The notes under the pieces were generated by a model. The model was not told where the DNA came from. It ran no database searches and worked only from the letters and a program-made list of their open reading frames with translations. A program made the position numbers and the translations under genes. This document shows positions 41,984 to 51,202 of a DNA stretch of 64,000 bases, piece after piece; position 1 is the stretch's first letter; each line of letters opens with the position of its first letter. This stretch comes from Terriglobia bacterium (lineage in GTDB: Bacteria > Acidobacteriota > Terriglobia > Bryobacterales > Bryobacteraceae). The stretch is from assembly GCA_020073305.1 (NCBI GenBank), contig JAIQFK010000009.1, forward strand, positions 223,427 to 287,426. The letters run 5' to 3'.

Positions 41984-43405
41984 TCATTCACTGCGCAGAT
42001 CGTCGAGCAGTTCCCCCTCCGGCCCGACGAGCTGAATGCGCATGGCGATCTGGCCCAAGGCATGGGTGGAACAGCTGAGACAGGGATCATAGGCCCGGAC
42101 CACAGCCGACACGCGGTTGAGCATGCCTTCTTCGAGTTTGTTGCCGTTGACGAAATGTTGGCTCACCTGCTGGATGCTCTTGTTCATCGCCAGCACGTTG
42201 TGCCCGGTGGCCACGATGAGGTTGGCCCAAACGATCGCGCCCTCGTCGTTCACTTTGTAGTGATGGATGAGCGTGCCGCGAGGCGCTTCGATCATCCCCA
42301 CGCCTTCCAGCGCGTTGACGCCCGCCTTCGCCCGTACATGCGATTCGAGAATCTTAGGCTCGTGGAGCAGCATCTCCATCCGCTCGAGCGCATGAATGAT
42401 CTCGATCAGACGCGCGTAGTGGTAGAGGAACGAGCTGTGCGCTACGCGCCCAAAACGCTGGCGAAATTCTTCGAGTTCTCTGTCGGCGCGCGGAGTCCCG
42501 CAACGGTCGGCGGCATTCAGCCGGGCCAGCGGCCCCACACGATACACGCCGCGCGGAAATCCCTCGGGCACGTAGTACGGCGCCTTCAAGTACGAATCGC
42601 GCTGGGCCGCTTCGGCGATGAAATCCGCATACTGCTCGGCGGCGATCTGATCCTGCACAATGGTTCCGTCCGCACCGCGGAAACGCAGCTTGCCGTCATA
42701 CAACCGGAGGTTTCCCTCCGCGTCGACCATTCCGGCATACATGGTGGGCGCCGAACCGAAATACGCGATCTCTTCCGGAAACCCTTCGATCTTCGATTTG
42801 AATAAGTCCATGGTGCGGCCGGCGATCGCATTCGCTTGCGGCAGCGTCGCGAGGATCTGGTCGCGCACCTCGCGGGCCATGGGAGCATTGACACCGCCCG
42901 GCACCACCCACGACGGATGGATTCGCTCTTTCGCCAGGCTTTCAATCACCTGCTGGCCGAACTTCCGCAGCTCGATGCCATCTCGAGCCAGCTCGGGGTG
43001 CTTTTCGATGAGGCCGAGTACGTTGCGCTTCTCCGGATTTGAATCCATACCCAGCAGCAGGTCCGGCGCGGACAGATAAAAGAAACTGAGCGCGTGCGAT
43101 TGCACGATCTGCGCGCAATGCAGCAGATCGCGCAGCATCTGGCCCGCAGGCGGAACACGGATCGCCATGATGGCATCGCAAGCTTTCGAAGACGCCAGCA
43201 GATGGCTGACCGGACAGATGCCGCAGATGCGCGCCGTGATGCCCGGCATCTCGTAGTACGGCCGGCCTTCGGTCAGTTTTTCGAAACCCCGCACCTGGGT
43301 GACATGAAACTGGGTATTGGCGACATGCCCGGCGTCGTCCAGGTGAATGGTAATCTTCGCGTGCCCTTCAATGCGGGTTACGTGATCGATGGTGATGCGT
43401 TTCAT
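41984..43405 (-). CDS. hoxH: [NiFe] hydrogenase large subunit, group 3d-like (HoxH)
   Basis: 473 residues from ATG 43405 ([17 protein letters not shown]). The nickel ligands are in [14 protein letters not shown] and at the C-terminus in [12 protein letters not shown]. After the histidine a 24-residue extension (to LLDDLRSE) remains, which would be removed by a maturation protease. It splits or forms H2 with HoxY. The gap to hoxY is 10 bases. A long frame upstream of the ATG is shadow and was not used. Confidence 0.94.
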   Translation of the reverse strand: MKRITIDHVTRIEGHAKITIHLDDAGHVANTQFHVTQVRGFEKLTEGRPYYEMPGITARICGICPVSHLLASSKACDAIMAIRVPPAGQMLRDLLHCAQIVQSHALSFFYLSAPDLLLGMDSNPEKRNVLGLIEKHPELARDGIELRKFGQQVIESLAKERIHPSWVVPGGVNAPMAREVRDQILATLPQANAIAGRTMDLFKSKIEGFPEEIAYFGSAPTMYAGMVDAEGNLRLYDGKLRFRGADGTIVQDQIAAEQYADFIAEAAQRDSYLKAPYYVPEGFPRGVYRVGPLARLNAADRCGTPRADRELEEFRQRFGRVAHSSFLYHYARLIEIIHALERMEMLLHEPKILESHVRAKAGVNALEGVGMIEAPRGTLIHHYKVNDEGAIVWANLIVATGHNVLAMNKSIQQVSQHFVNGNKLEEGMLNRVSAVVRAYDPCLSCSTHALGQIAMRIQLVGPEGELLDDLRSE

Positions 43406-43415
43406 AGCGCGCTCC

Positions 43416-43946
43416 TCATCCGAACCTCGCCTTCGAACCGAGATCGGGCTTGCGGCCCGCCAGAACATCGCTGACCACGCCCAGAATCACCTGCGAGCTG
43501 GGGGGGCATCCGGGCACGTGCAAATCCACTTTCACGAAGTCGTGGACCGGGCAGGCCTGCTTCAGAAGTTGCGGGACGCCATCCACGGGCAGGCCTTTGT
43601 TCTCCTGCGCTCCCTCCACGTAGACGCGCTGCAGCAGCCGGTTTACCGGGATCGAGTTGCGCATAGAGGGGACATTGCTGGTGACGGCGCAGTCGCCGAG
43701 CGCCACCAGAATGCGCGTGCGCGCACGGATCTTCTGAATTCTGTTCACATCATCCTGGCTGCTCACGGCTCCTTCAACCAGCGTGACGTCGACCTCCTCG
43801 GGAAACTCCTGCGCGTCGACCAGCGGGCCGTAGACGATGTCCGCCTGCCCGGCAAGCGCAATCACACCGGCATCCATATCGAGCAGAGACATGTGACACC
43901 CCGAGCAGCCGTCGAGCCACACCGTAGCCAACCGGACCTTCTTCAT
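43416..43946 (-). CDS. hoxY: [NiFe] hydrogenase small subunit, HoxY type
   Basis: 176 residues carrying the single proximal [4Fe-4S] cluster: LDGCSGCHMSLLD, LVALGDCAVTSN and VPGCPPSSQVIL. The short form with no medial or distal cluster is typical of the cytoplasmic NAD-linked hydrogenases. ATG 43946 overlaps the hoxU stop by four bases. Confidence 0.93.
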   Translation of the reverse strand: MKKVRLATVWLDGCSGCHMSLLDMDAGVIALAGQADIVYGPLVDAQEFPEEVDVTLVEGAVSSQDDVNRIQKIRARTRILVALGDCAVTSNVPSMRNSIPVNRLLQRVYVEGAQENKGLPVDGVPQLLKQACPVHDFVKVDLHVPGCPPSSQVILGVVSDVLAGRKPDLGSKARFG

Positions 43947-44656
43947 GCCTCGACTCCTCTCCACACGGCCAGCGCGCTGATGTTGTCGTTCCGCTTCACC
44001 ATCTCCTCGACCGCATGACCTTTCTCGCTCAGTGCGCCGGTGGGGCACGCCTGCACGCACTTTCCGCAGTTGGTGCAGCTCGCGGCATCGCCCCATGCCT
44101 GGTTCAGCTCGCTGACCAGCCGCGCCTGAATGCCCCGTGAGATGATCTCCCACACATGCGCCCCTTCCACTTCGGCGCAGACGCGAACGCAGCGGGTGCA
44201 CAGAATGCAGCGGTTTTGATCGAGCACGAACCGCTCGTGCGACATGTCCACTGGGAGCTTAGGATAGTCGTACGGATAGCGCACGTGCGTCACACCGAGC
44301 GAACAGGCCATCGCCTGCAGCTCGCAGTGTCCGTTCGACACGCACACCGCGCACACATGATTGCGCTCGACCAGGAGGAGCTCCACGGCGATCCTCCGGT
44401 ACTCGGCCAGCTTTGGTGATTTAGTCGTCACCGACATGCCGTTTTGCACTGGAGTGGTGCAGGCGGGAAGCAGGCGGTCGATGCCCGCCACTTGCACGAT
44501 GCACAGGCGGCAAGCACCCACGGCGCTCAGCCCCTCGAGGTAACAGAGGGTCGGGATGTATTTCCCGCTCGCCCGAGCGGCCTCGAGAATGGTCTTCCCC
44601 TCCGTGGTCGAGACCAGTTCACCGTCGATCCGAATTGAAAGCACTCTCTGCGGCAC
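43943..44656 (-). CDS. hoxU: hydrogenase diaphorase iron-sulfur subunit HoxU
   Basis: 237 residues, resembling the N-terminus of NuoG or HydA. A [2Fe-2S] domain (TLCYLEGLSAVGACRLC, LLPACTTP) is followed by the His/Cys-ligated [4Fe-4S] segment (RNHVCAVCVSNGHC) and two ferredoxin-type clusters (CILCTRCVRVC, CTNCGKCVQACP). It passes electrons between the flavin subunit and HoxY. Lies 13 bases downstream of the hoxF fusion. Confidence 0.93.
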   Translation of the reverse strand: MPQRVLSIRIDGELVSTTEGKTILEAARASGKYIPTLCYLEGLSAVGACRLCIVQVAGIDRLLPACTTPVQNGMSVTTKSPKLAEYRRIAVELLLVERNHVCAVCVSNGHCELQAMACSLGVTHVRYPYDYPKLPVDMSHERFVLDQNRCILCTRCVRVCAEVEGAHVWEIISRGIQARLVSELNQAWGDAASCTNCGKCVQACPTGALSEKGHAVEEMVKRNDNISALAVWRGVEA

Positions 44657-44669
44657 GCTCCATCCTCCT

Positions 44670-47600
44670 TTAGCCGGCGTTCACGCTTTTGATGTCGCAG
44701 CGCAGGCACCGGCAGGCTTCCTCGTGCGCTTCTTCCGCCGTCAGCCCAAGAACCACTTCGTCGAAACTTCGCGCCCGCGCGCCGACCGGAACGTGATGGC
44801 CGGTATGCCGGCGGGATTCCACGGGTTGCTCCGGAGGCGTCTGATCGTAGTCAAACTCGGGGAACAACTGGGTCCACCGGTGGACACCCATCAGGCGCTC
44901 GTCGATATTGCGCGCGGCCTTCTTCCCGTACCCCATGGCGTTCGAGACGTTCGACGCCCCGGTGATCACGTCGCCCCCAGCGTAGAAGGTGGAGCGGCTG
45001 GTCTCGAGAGTAAAGCGGTCCACCTCGATGGTGCCGGATTCTTTCATCTGCAAACCGGAAGCGCGCGCGAAGTCCAGATCGAAACTCTCGCCCACCGCCA
45101 GGATCACGTTGTCGCACTCGAACCGGCGGATCTCACCGGTCGGCACCGGTTTGCGGCGGCCGGAAGAATCGTATTCGCCAAGCCGGGTCTTCACCACCTC
45201 GATGGCTTTCACGTTGCCTTGCGCATCGCCGATGATCCGGTGGGGCGCGACCAGAAATTCGATCTTGGCGCCTTCCTGCTGCGCGGCCTCCGTCTCCTCT
45301 TCGATGGCGGGCATGTCGTTCCGCTCGCGGCGGTAAAGGATCAGAACCTCCGAACCTCTGCGCAAGGCCGTGCGCGCCGAGTCGATCGCCGCGTTACCGC
45401 CTCCGATGATGGCCACGCGCCGGCCGAGCGGCATCTCCTCCTTTTTCGCCACCGATTCCAATACGTGCAGCGCCGTATGGACACCCTTCAGCTCGGTTCC
45501 GGGAAGATAGACCCAGGAGTCCTTCCAGGTGCCGATGGAAATGAACACGGCGTCGAAACGCTCATCCAGCTCGTTCAGAGGCACGTCGAACCCGACCCGG
45601 GTGTTGAAGACGAACTGGACGCCTACGCGCTCAATCAGCTCGACCTCGCGCCGCAGCACCGATTTCGGCAGCCGGTAATCCGGCAGAGCGAATCGCAGCA
45701 TGCCGCCCGCCTCGGATTTGGCGTCGAAAACCGTCACTTCGTGGCCCAGCATCGCGAGATAGAACGCGGCGGTAAGGCCGGTCGGGCCCGCTCCGGCGAT
45801 GGCGATCTTGTACCCGGTGGGCGGGAACCTGCGCGCCACGATCCGCCCAACCATTTCTTCGTACCGGTCGGACGTCAAAATCGAGTCCGCAATCAGCCGG
45901 TGAACTTCGCGCATGTTGACGGCTTCATCCACGGTCTGCCGGCGGCAGCGGTTGTCGCAGGGGTGCTGGCAGACGCGGCCCGTCGAAGACGGCAGAGGAT
46001 TGTCCATGATGACCGCTTCGAAAGCATCCTCCATGCGGCCCTCTTTATAAAGCTGGAGAAACCGGGGAATGTTCATGTGCAGCGGGCAACTGTTTTCGCA
46101 GGGTGAGAGCGCCAGCTCTTCACACACACCCGCCCGGCAGCGCTGGGCAACCACGTGGTCCTCGAACTCGTGCCGGAAGTGGCGCATGGTGGTGAGAACC
46201 GGATTGGGAGCCGTCTGGCCCAGGCCGCACAGCGAGCAGTCGCGGATCATGCGGCTGAGTTCATCGAGCACATCCAGCCGGTCGACCGGTCCCGTGCCTT
46301 CGGTAAACCCGTTGAGAATGCGCAGCGCCTGGTTCAGCCCCACTCGGCAGGGAACACACTTCCCGCAGGACTCGGAGCGCGTGAACTCGATGAAGTAGCG
46401 CGCCACGTCCACCATGCAGTTGTCTTCGTCCATCACCACCATTCCGCCGGAGCCCATGATGGAGCCGAGTTGCCCCAGGCTCTCGTAATCCACGGGTGTG
46501 TCGAACATGTCCTGCGGAATGCAGCCGCCCGACGGACCGCCGGTCTGCACGGCCTTGATGGTCCGGCCGTTCACGCCGCCTTCGCCGATGTCGTAGATAA
46601 AGTTCTTAAGCGGCGTTCCCAGCGGCATCTCCACCAACCCCGTGTTCTGCACCTTGCCCACCAGCGAAAAAACCTTCGTGCCCGAACTCTTGGCGCTGCC
46701 GGTTTCGGTGAACCACGCGGGCCCCTTGGTGACGATGGGCGCGATGTTATACCAGGTCTCGACGTTGTTGATGTTGGTAGGCTTTCCCCAGAGCCCTTTC
46801 TGCGCCGGAAAGGGCGGACGCGGCCTCGGCCTTCCCGCCTGTCCTTCGAGAGAGGCGATCAGCGCCGTCTCCTCGCCGCAGACGAAAGCCCCGGCTCCCT
46901 CCACCAGTTCGATGTTGAACCGGAACCCGCGGCCCAGGATGTTCTCGCCCAGCATTCCGTATTCGGTGGCCTGCTCGATGGCGCGCTTCAGGCGATGCAC
47001 GGCCAGCGGATATTCCGCGCGCACATAAATGATGCCCTCGGTCGCTCCCATCACATAGCCGCCGATGATCATGCCTTCCAGCAGTGAGTGCGGATCGCTC
47101 TCGATCTCGTTGCGATTCATGTACGCGCCGGGATCGCCTTCGTCGGCATTGCAGATGATGTACTTCTGGTCGGCTTTGGCCTTCGCCAGAAACTCCCACT
47201 TGTTTCCGGTCAAATAACCCGCGCCGCCGCGTCCGCGCAGCTTGGAAGCCTTGATCTGCTCGATGACAATTTCAGGCCGGCCGTCGATCAGAACCTTATA
47301 AAGCGCTTCGTAACCGCCTACGGCGATGGATTCCTCGATGTCGTCCGGATTAATGAAACCGCAGTTGCGCAGCACGATCTTCTTCTGGCCTTTGAAGAAC
47401 GGCACTTCATTCCACGACGGCAGCTCCGGGTAACCCGGTCCATATTTCACGTGGGCGGTGATATGGTCCCATTCATCCACCCGGCAATAAGCCAGATCCG
47501 GGGTGATTTGGCCCATCGAAATGTCGTGCAGGATTCGCTCGGCATCATTGGCTTGCGCCCGGCGCAGCACGACGAGCGCGCGCCCCGGCAGCCGGATGTT

Positions 47601-47828
47601 GACCAGCGGCTCCTCCGAGCAGGCGCCGAAACAGCCGACACCGGTGAGTTGTACGTCGGCGCCGGTCCGGTCGATGGCTTCGGCGAAAGCGTGATACAGT
47701 CCTTCCGCTCCGTTGCCGCGGCCGCAGGTTCCCATCCCGATAGCCACGCGCGGCACCGGCGGCACGAGTTTGTTCAGACCGGTTTCGCGGACTGCGTGAA
47801 ACGTGCTGATGTCCTGTATGGCTGGCAT
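44670..47828 (-). CDS. hoxF: NuoF/HoxF-like diaphorase fused to NADPH-type GltD-like oxidoreductase
   Basis: 1052 residues. Residues 25-110 are a thioredoxin-like [2Fe-2S] domain (GMGTCGRGNGA, GCFGACSEEP). Residues 120-540 are NuoF: FMN/NADH site RGRGGAGYLTG and NADEGDPGAY, and the [4Fe-4S] motif SCGKCVPCRVG with CSLCGLGQ. From about 575 comes a glutamate-synthase-small-subunit module: iron-sulfur binding CENSCPLHMNIP and VCQHPCDNRCRR, an FAD fold at about 674 (IAGAGPTGLTAAFYL) and a second Rossmann fold at about 805 (IIGGGNAAIDSARTAL) with YRRERNDMPA, whose arginines indicate NADPH. A CRCLRC motif closes the chain. HoxF proteins are normally 530-600 residues. The ATG shares one base with the hoxE stop (TGATG). 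Confidence 0.93.
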   Translation of the reverse strand: MPAIQDISTFHAVRETGLNKLVPPVPRVAIGMGTCGRGNGAEGLYHAFAEAIDRTGADVQLTGVGCFGACSEEPLVNIRLPGRALVVLRRAQANDAERILHDISMGQITPDLAYCRVDEWDHITAHVKYGPGYPELPSWNEVPFFKGQKKIVLRNCGFINPDDIEESIAVGGYEALYKVLIDGRPEIVIEQIKASKLRGRGGAGYLTGNKWEFLAKAKADQKYIICNADEGDPGAYMNRNEIESDPHSLLEGMIIGGYVMGATEGIIYVRAEYPLAVHRLKRAIEQATEYGMLGENILGRGFRFNIELVEGAGAFVCGEETALIASLEGQAGRPRPRPPFPAQKGLWGKPTNINNVETWYNIAPIVTKGPAWFTETGSAKSSGTKVFSLVGKVQNTGLVEMPLGTPLKNFIYDIGEGGVNGRTIKAVQTGGPSGGCIPQDMFDTPVDYESLGQLGSIMGSGGMVVMDEDNCMVDVARYFIEFTRSESCGKCVPCRVGLNQALRILNGFTEGTGPVDRLDVLDELSRMIRDCSLCGLGQTAPNPVLTTMRHFRHEFEDHVVAQRCRAGVCEELALSPCENSCPLHMNIPRFLQLYKEGRMEDAFEAVIMDNPLPSSTGRVCQHPCDNRCRRQTVDEAVNMREVHRLIADSILTSDRYEEMVGRIVARRFPPTGYKIAIAGAGPTGLTAAFYLAMLGHEVTVFDAKSEAGGMLRFALPDYRLPKSVLRREVELIERVGVQFVFNTRVGFDVPLNELDERFDAVFISIGTWKDSWVYLPGTELKGVHTALHVLESVAKKEEMPLGRRVAIIGGGNAAIDSARTALRRGSEVLILYRRERNDMPAIEEETEAAQQEGAKIEFLVAPHRIIGDAQGNVKAIEVVKTRLGEYDSSGRRKPVPTGEIRRFECDNVILAVGESFDLDFARASGLQMKESGTIEVDRFTLETSRSTFYAGGDVITGASNVSNAMGYGKKAARNIDERLMGVHRWTQLFPEFDYDQTPPEQPVESRRHTGHHVPVGARARSFDEVVLGLTAEEAHEEACRCLRCDIKSVNAG

Positions 47829-48370
47829 CACCTGTGCTCCCGTTCGAGCGCCTGGACCTCGCGCTCCAGCGTCCGTTCATTCACGTGGCCGCAAATGCGG
47901 TGATTGACCTCGGCGACTGGCGCCAGCGCGCATTGGCCGAAACACGCCACCGTGCGGATGGTGAACTTGCCGTCCGGCGTCGTGACCGACAGCTTGTCGG
48001 CTTCGCCCAGATGCCCGGCATCGTTGAGCCCGAGTTCCAGGCGCAAGCTCTCCAGCAGTTTGCGCGAGCCCCGCGTGTGACACGCCGTGCCGCGGCAGAT
48101 GCAGATGGTGTTGTCGCCTTGCGGCTGGAGGTTAAACAGCGAGTAAAAGGTCGCCACGCTGTAGATCCGCGCCAGCGGGACATGCGTTCTCTCCGCCACA
48201 TAGCGCAGCGCGCCCAGCGAGAGGTGCTTGTGGCCGTCGTGCTCCTGCACGGCCTCCAGAATGCCAAGGAGCGATCCGGGACGTTTGCCGCGCTTGGCGA
48301 TCACCTGATCCATAAACGCGCGTGCCGCGGCATCCGGCAGATCGTGAGCCACTGTATTTTGTGCTGGCAT
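47828..48370 (-). CDS. hoxE: NuoE/HoxE-like [2Fe-2S] subunit
   Basis: 180 residues. The helical N-terminus (GSLLGILEAVQEHDGHKHLS) and the thioredoxin-like domain with four cysteines (ICICRGTACHTRG, ACFGQCALAP) identify the 24-kDa subunit family. ATG 48370 is preferred over a GTG at 48397 because GAGGG lies nine bases before it. It is the first gene of the hydrogenase-PFOR operon; upstream is a 277-base gap holding the promoter for this strand and for the methyltransferase on the other. Confidence 0.93.
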   Translation of the reverse strand: MPAQNTVAHDLPDAAARAFMDQVIAKRGKRPGSLLGILEAVQEHDGHKHLSLGALRYVAERTHVPLARIYSVATFYSLFNLQPQGDNTICICRGTACHTRGSRKLLESLRLELGLNDAGHLGEADKLSVTTPDGKFTIRTVACFGQCALAPVAEVNHRICGHVNERTLEREVQALEREHR

Positions 48371-48647
48371 GGCGAATCCCTCTTTTCTACTAGGCACCCG
48401 GCTTCAGAGTTCAGGGCCTCTGACTCCGAAGTGCTAAATAACTGCAATCTTCTCGCCGATCTGAGCACCACGGGAAGTTGCTGCTTTCTGGCCGCGCCTG
48501 GCAGGTTGCCTTGGTTTACTACTTGGGTGTTTTGCCCACAACGGGCATGGCATTCTGCGCCATCCGGCGCGGGGGCAATGCCCGCAGGTGGACGCTGGGT
48601 GGAACTGGCGGACCTGTTAGCGCGAATCCTGATATCCTAAGCGGTCA

Positions 48648-50246
48648 ATGAACCGGCTGTACTACGGCGACAACCTCACCGTTTTGCGAGGCTGTGTTGA
48701 AGATGAGAGCCTGAACCTGATCTATCTCGACCCGCCGTTCAACAGCCAAGCGACATATAACGTACTTTTCAAGAGCACCGCCGGCGAAGAATCGCGCGCC
48801 CAGATCGAAGCCTTTGAGGACACATGGCATTGGGGCGATGAAGCGGAATTAGCCTTCGACGGGGTGATGACGGGACAGAACGCGGACGCAGCGGAATTAC
48901 TACGCGCCTTCAGATCGTTTTTGAAAGAAAACGACATGATGGCTTATCTCGCGATGATGGCCCCGCGTCTGTTGGAACTGCACCGCGTGCTCAAGCCGAC
49001 CGGAAGCCTATATCTGCACTGCGACCCGACCGCAAGCCACTACCTGAAACTGCTGATGGATGCCACTTTCGGCGTGAGGAACTTTCGTAATGAAATCATC
49101 TGGAAGCGCACCAGTTCGCATGGCAACGTTTCCGTCGGATACGGAGACGTGACCGATTCAATCTTTTTCTACAGCCGTGCAGAAACGCCCACATGGAATC
49201 AGATCTACATCCCGTACTCGCAAAAGCACATCGACACAAAGTTCACGTATAAAGAGCCCGATGGCCGCCTATTCACGACCAGCGATCTAAGAAACCCAGG
49301 CGTAAGACCGAATCTGACGTATGACTATAAGGGCTACAAGCCCCACCCGAACGGGTGGGCTGTCAGCCGCGAAAAGATGGAGCAGTACGACCGCGAAGGC
49401 CGACTGTGGTTTCCGCCCGACAAAAAGGGAAGAATCAGGCTAAAGCGGTACCTCGATGAGCAGCCCGGCCAGAAACTTCAGACGCTTTGGGACGATATTT
49501 CTCCGATCAATTCCCAGGCCCAGGAGCGGCTTGGCTACCCGACACAGAAGCCTCAGACGCTTCTGGAGAGGATCATAAGCGTAAGTTCGAATGAAGGCGA
49601 CGTAGTGTGTGACCCGTTCTGCGGATGCGGGACGGCGGTCCATGCAGCCCAGAAACTCAAGCGCGAATGGATCGGTATCGACATCACGCACCTTGCGATT
49701 TCGCTGATAGAGAAGCGCCTGAAAGACGCATTCCCTGGCATCAAGTATGAAGTCCACGGCACACCGAAGGATCTGGAGGGCGCAAGAGCACTCGCGGCAC
49801 AAGACAAGTATCAATTCCAATGGTGGGCCGTGTCGCTAGTGAACGCCGTTCCGTTTGCGGGCAAGAAAAAAGGCGCAGATACCGGCATTGATGGCCTGAT
49901 CTACTTCAAGCCAGAGGGCAAGATCACCGAGAAAGCCATCGTCTCAGTGAAGGGCGGGGATCACGTCAACGTCGCGATGGTCCGCGATCTGGCGCATGTT
50001 GTGGATCGCGAGAACGCCAAGATCGGCGTGTTTATTACCCTGGCCGATTCCACGGGTCCCATGCGCACCGAAGCGGTGAAGGCCGGCTTCTACGAAACGC
50101 TGTATGGCAAATATCCCAAGATTCAAATCCTGACAATCCGGGAATTGTTCGAAGGGAAACAGCCGAATATTCCCCTGGTGGACGCTTCGGCCTTCAAGAA
50201 AGCTCCGAAAGAAGCAACAGGAGATCAGGACGATCTGCCCTTCTGA
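48648..50246 (+). CDS. beta-class DNA methyltransferase with Mrr-like nuclease tail
   Basis: 532 residues. The catalytic motif DPPF is at residues 28-31 and the SAM motif DPFCGCGTAVHA near 322, an order (catalytic first) typical of beta-class N6-adenine or N4-cytosine methyltransferases such as type III Mod. After residue 390 comes a segment with GADTGIDGLIYF and IVSVKGGDHVNVAMVRDLA, resembling the D...(Q/V)xK core of Mrr-type PD-(D/E)XK endonucleases. This may be a single-chain restriction-modification protein or a methyltransferase with a regulatory nuclease fold. No partner restriction gene is adjacent. Codon and base use look lower in GC than the hydrogenase genes on both sides. Confidence 0.88.
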   Translation: MNRLYYGDNLTVLRGCVEDESLNLIYLDPPFNSQATYNVLFKSTAGEESRAQIEAFEDTWHWGDEAELAFDGVMTGQNADAAELLRAFRSFLKENDMMAYLAMMAPRLLELHRVLKPTGSLYLHCDPTASHYLKLLMDATFGVRNFRNEIIWKRTSSHGNVSVGYGDVTDSIFFYSRAETPTWNQIYIPYSQKHIDTKFTYKEPDGRLFTTSDLRNPGVRPNLTYDYKGYKPHPNGWAVSREKMEQYDREGRLWFPPDKKGRIRLKRYLDEQPGQKLQTLWDDISPINSQAQERLGYPTQKPQTLLERIISVSSNEGDVVCDPFCGCGTAVHAAQKLKREWIGIDITHLAISLIEKRLKDAFPGIKYEVHGTPKDLEGARALAAQDKYQFQWWAVSLVNAVPFAGKKKGADTGIDGLIYFKPEGKITEKAIVSVKGGDHVNVAMVRDLAHVVDRENAKIGVFITLADSTGPMRTEAVKAGFYETLYGKYPKIQILTIRELFEGKQPNIPLVDASAFKKAPKEATGDQDDLPF

Positions 50247-50366
50247 TCTATAATTAAATAGGAGTCAAGCAGGGTTGAGGCGGGGCAAACCCCTCTAAGG
50301 TTGACCCGTTAATCCTGACGGCGCGATCGGGCTGCTGCTGACTCCCAGTTTTGCTCCGCTAGTGCG

Positions 50367-50792
50367 TCAGTTTCCTTTTTTGTCTGATTTCAGCGATGTC
50401 CAGCCGCTTTGTTCATATTCGAGAATTGAGATTGAGCGCTCAGTGAACAATGCATGGGCATCAGGGTTGGCCCGATAGACGCCCGCGCTATTCGAATAGA
50501 GAGTAATTTCCCTTTGAAGCCGGCTGTAGGTCGAGCGGAAACTGAGCCATCGTTGCTGGTATTGAAGAGTCTGCTGGACTGCCTCAAGCGCGGTGACGAT
50601 GCATCCAAGTGCTGTCACAAGAAGCTTAGAATCGCCCATCACCCAAGGAGCTATGGGAACACAAGCACCGGCCGTGATCTGGACCCATTTTATCCAAAGG
50701 AAGCGCCATCGGCAGGTCCGTGCAGTTTTGTCATACCATCCAAGCATGCGATCAATATATTCCGGCAGGTCAGTTGCACCGTCAGCAGACAT
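50367..50792 (-). CDS. DUF4231 (SLATT-like) two-helix membrane protein
   Basis: 141 residues with two membrane helices (LWIKWVQITAGACVPIAPWV and LLVTALGCIVTALEAVQQTL) and a cytoplasmic helical tail (RWLSFRSTYSRLQREITLYS). That is the DUF4231/SLATT layout. SLATT proteins are proposed pore-forming effectors in nucleotide-signalled defence systems, but no nucleotidyltransferase or SLOG gene is visible here. It lies between the DNA methyltransferase and a DUF4926 gene. Confidence 0.8.
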   Translation of the reverse strand: MSADGATDLPEYIDRMLGWYDKTARTCRWRFLWIKWVQITAGACVPIAPWVMGDSKLLVTALGCIVTALEAVQQTLQYQQRWLSFRSTYSRLQREITLYSNSAGVYRANPDAHALFTERSISILEYEQSGWTSLKSDKKGN

Positions 50793-50975
50793 GCGGCAAT
50801 TCTAGGCTATGGCTACCGGTTCAAGCAAACCGAAGTATTACGACTTCGCCACTGTCGCGCCGCCTAGCGGTCGAGCGGTCCCTCGGAGAGCACCGGACGG
50901 CACTCCGCTGGAAGATCCGAACGCGGGAGACTCTGGTCCCCGAGAGCGACATCGGAGGAATACAAACAACTACAG

Positions 50976-51194
50976 TCAGGCTGCCTGGTGGCTTGGCTCG
51001 TGGTGAAGGCGCATCAACTGGTCCGAACGAAGTGCTAGAGAGGCGTACGTTTGACCGGAGTCATCGCTGAACTCAACCTCGTACACGCCGGGCGCAAGAC
51101 TCTCGACGACGGTGCCGACCTGGCCCCGCAAAAGTCCCTCCTCAGGGACATCCTCGAGCAGGGCAACCACAGCTAGCATCTCGATTTCAGCCAT
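50976..51194 (-). CDS. DUF4926 small protein
   Basis: 72 residues forming a small SH3-like barrel (LLRGQVGTVVESLAPGVYEV, EFSDDSGQTYASLAL). The ATG at 51194 is supported by GAGG eight bases upstream. DUF4926 genes are usually found next to small toxin-like or DUF6883 genes; no such partner is clear here. Its start lies only nine bases after the end of the hydrogenase maturation protease gene. Confidence 0.75.
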   Translation of the reverse strand: MAEIEMLAVVALLEDVPEEGLLRGQVGTVVESLAPGVYEVEFSDDSGQTYASLALRSDQLMRLHHEPSHQAA

Positions 51195-51202
51195 CGCAAA
51201 CC

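Noticed and set aside
48398..48647. A tRNA gene or attachment site at the left edge of the accessory island
   Set aside because: No cloverleaf could be formed and no matching direct repeat was found near 51195-51202.
50809..51006. A 65-codon plus-strand frame between the DUF4231 and DUF4926 genes
   Set aside because: It has no ribosome site or family match, is charged and low-complexity, and overlaps the DUF4926 gene. It could be a decayed gene but cannot be supported.
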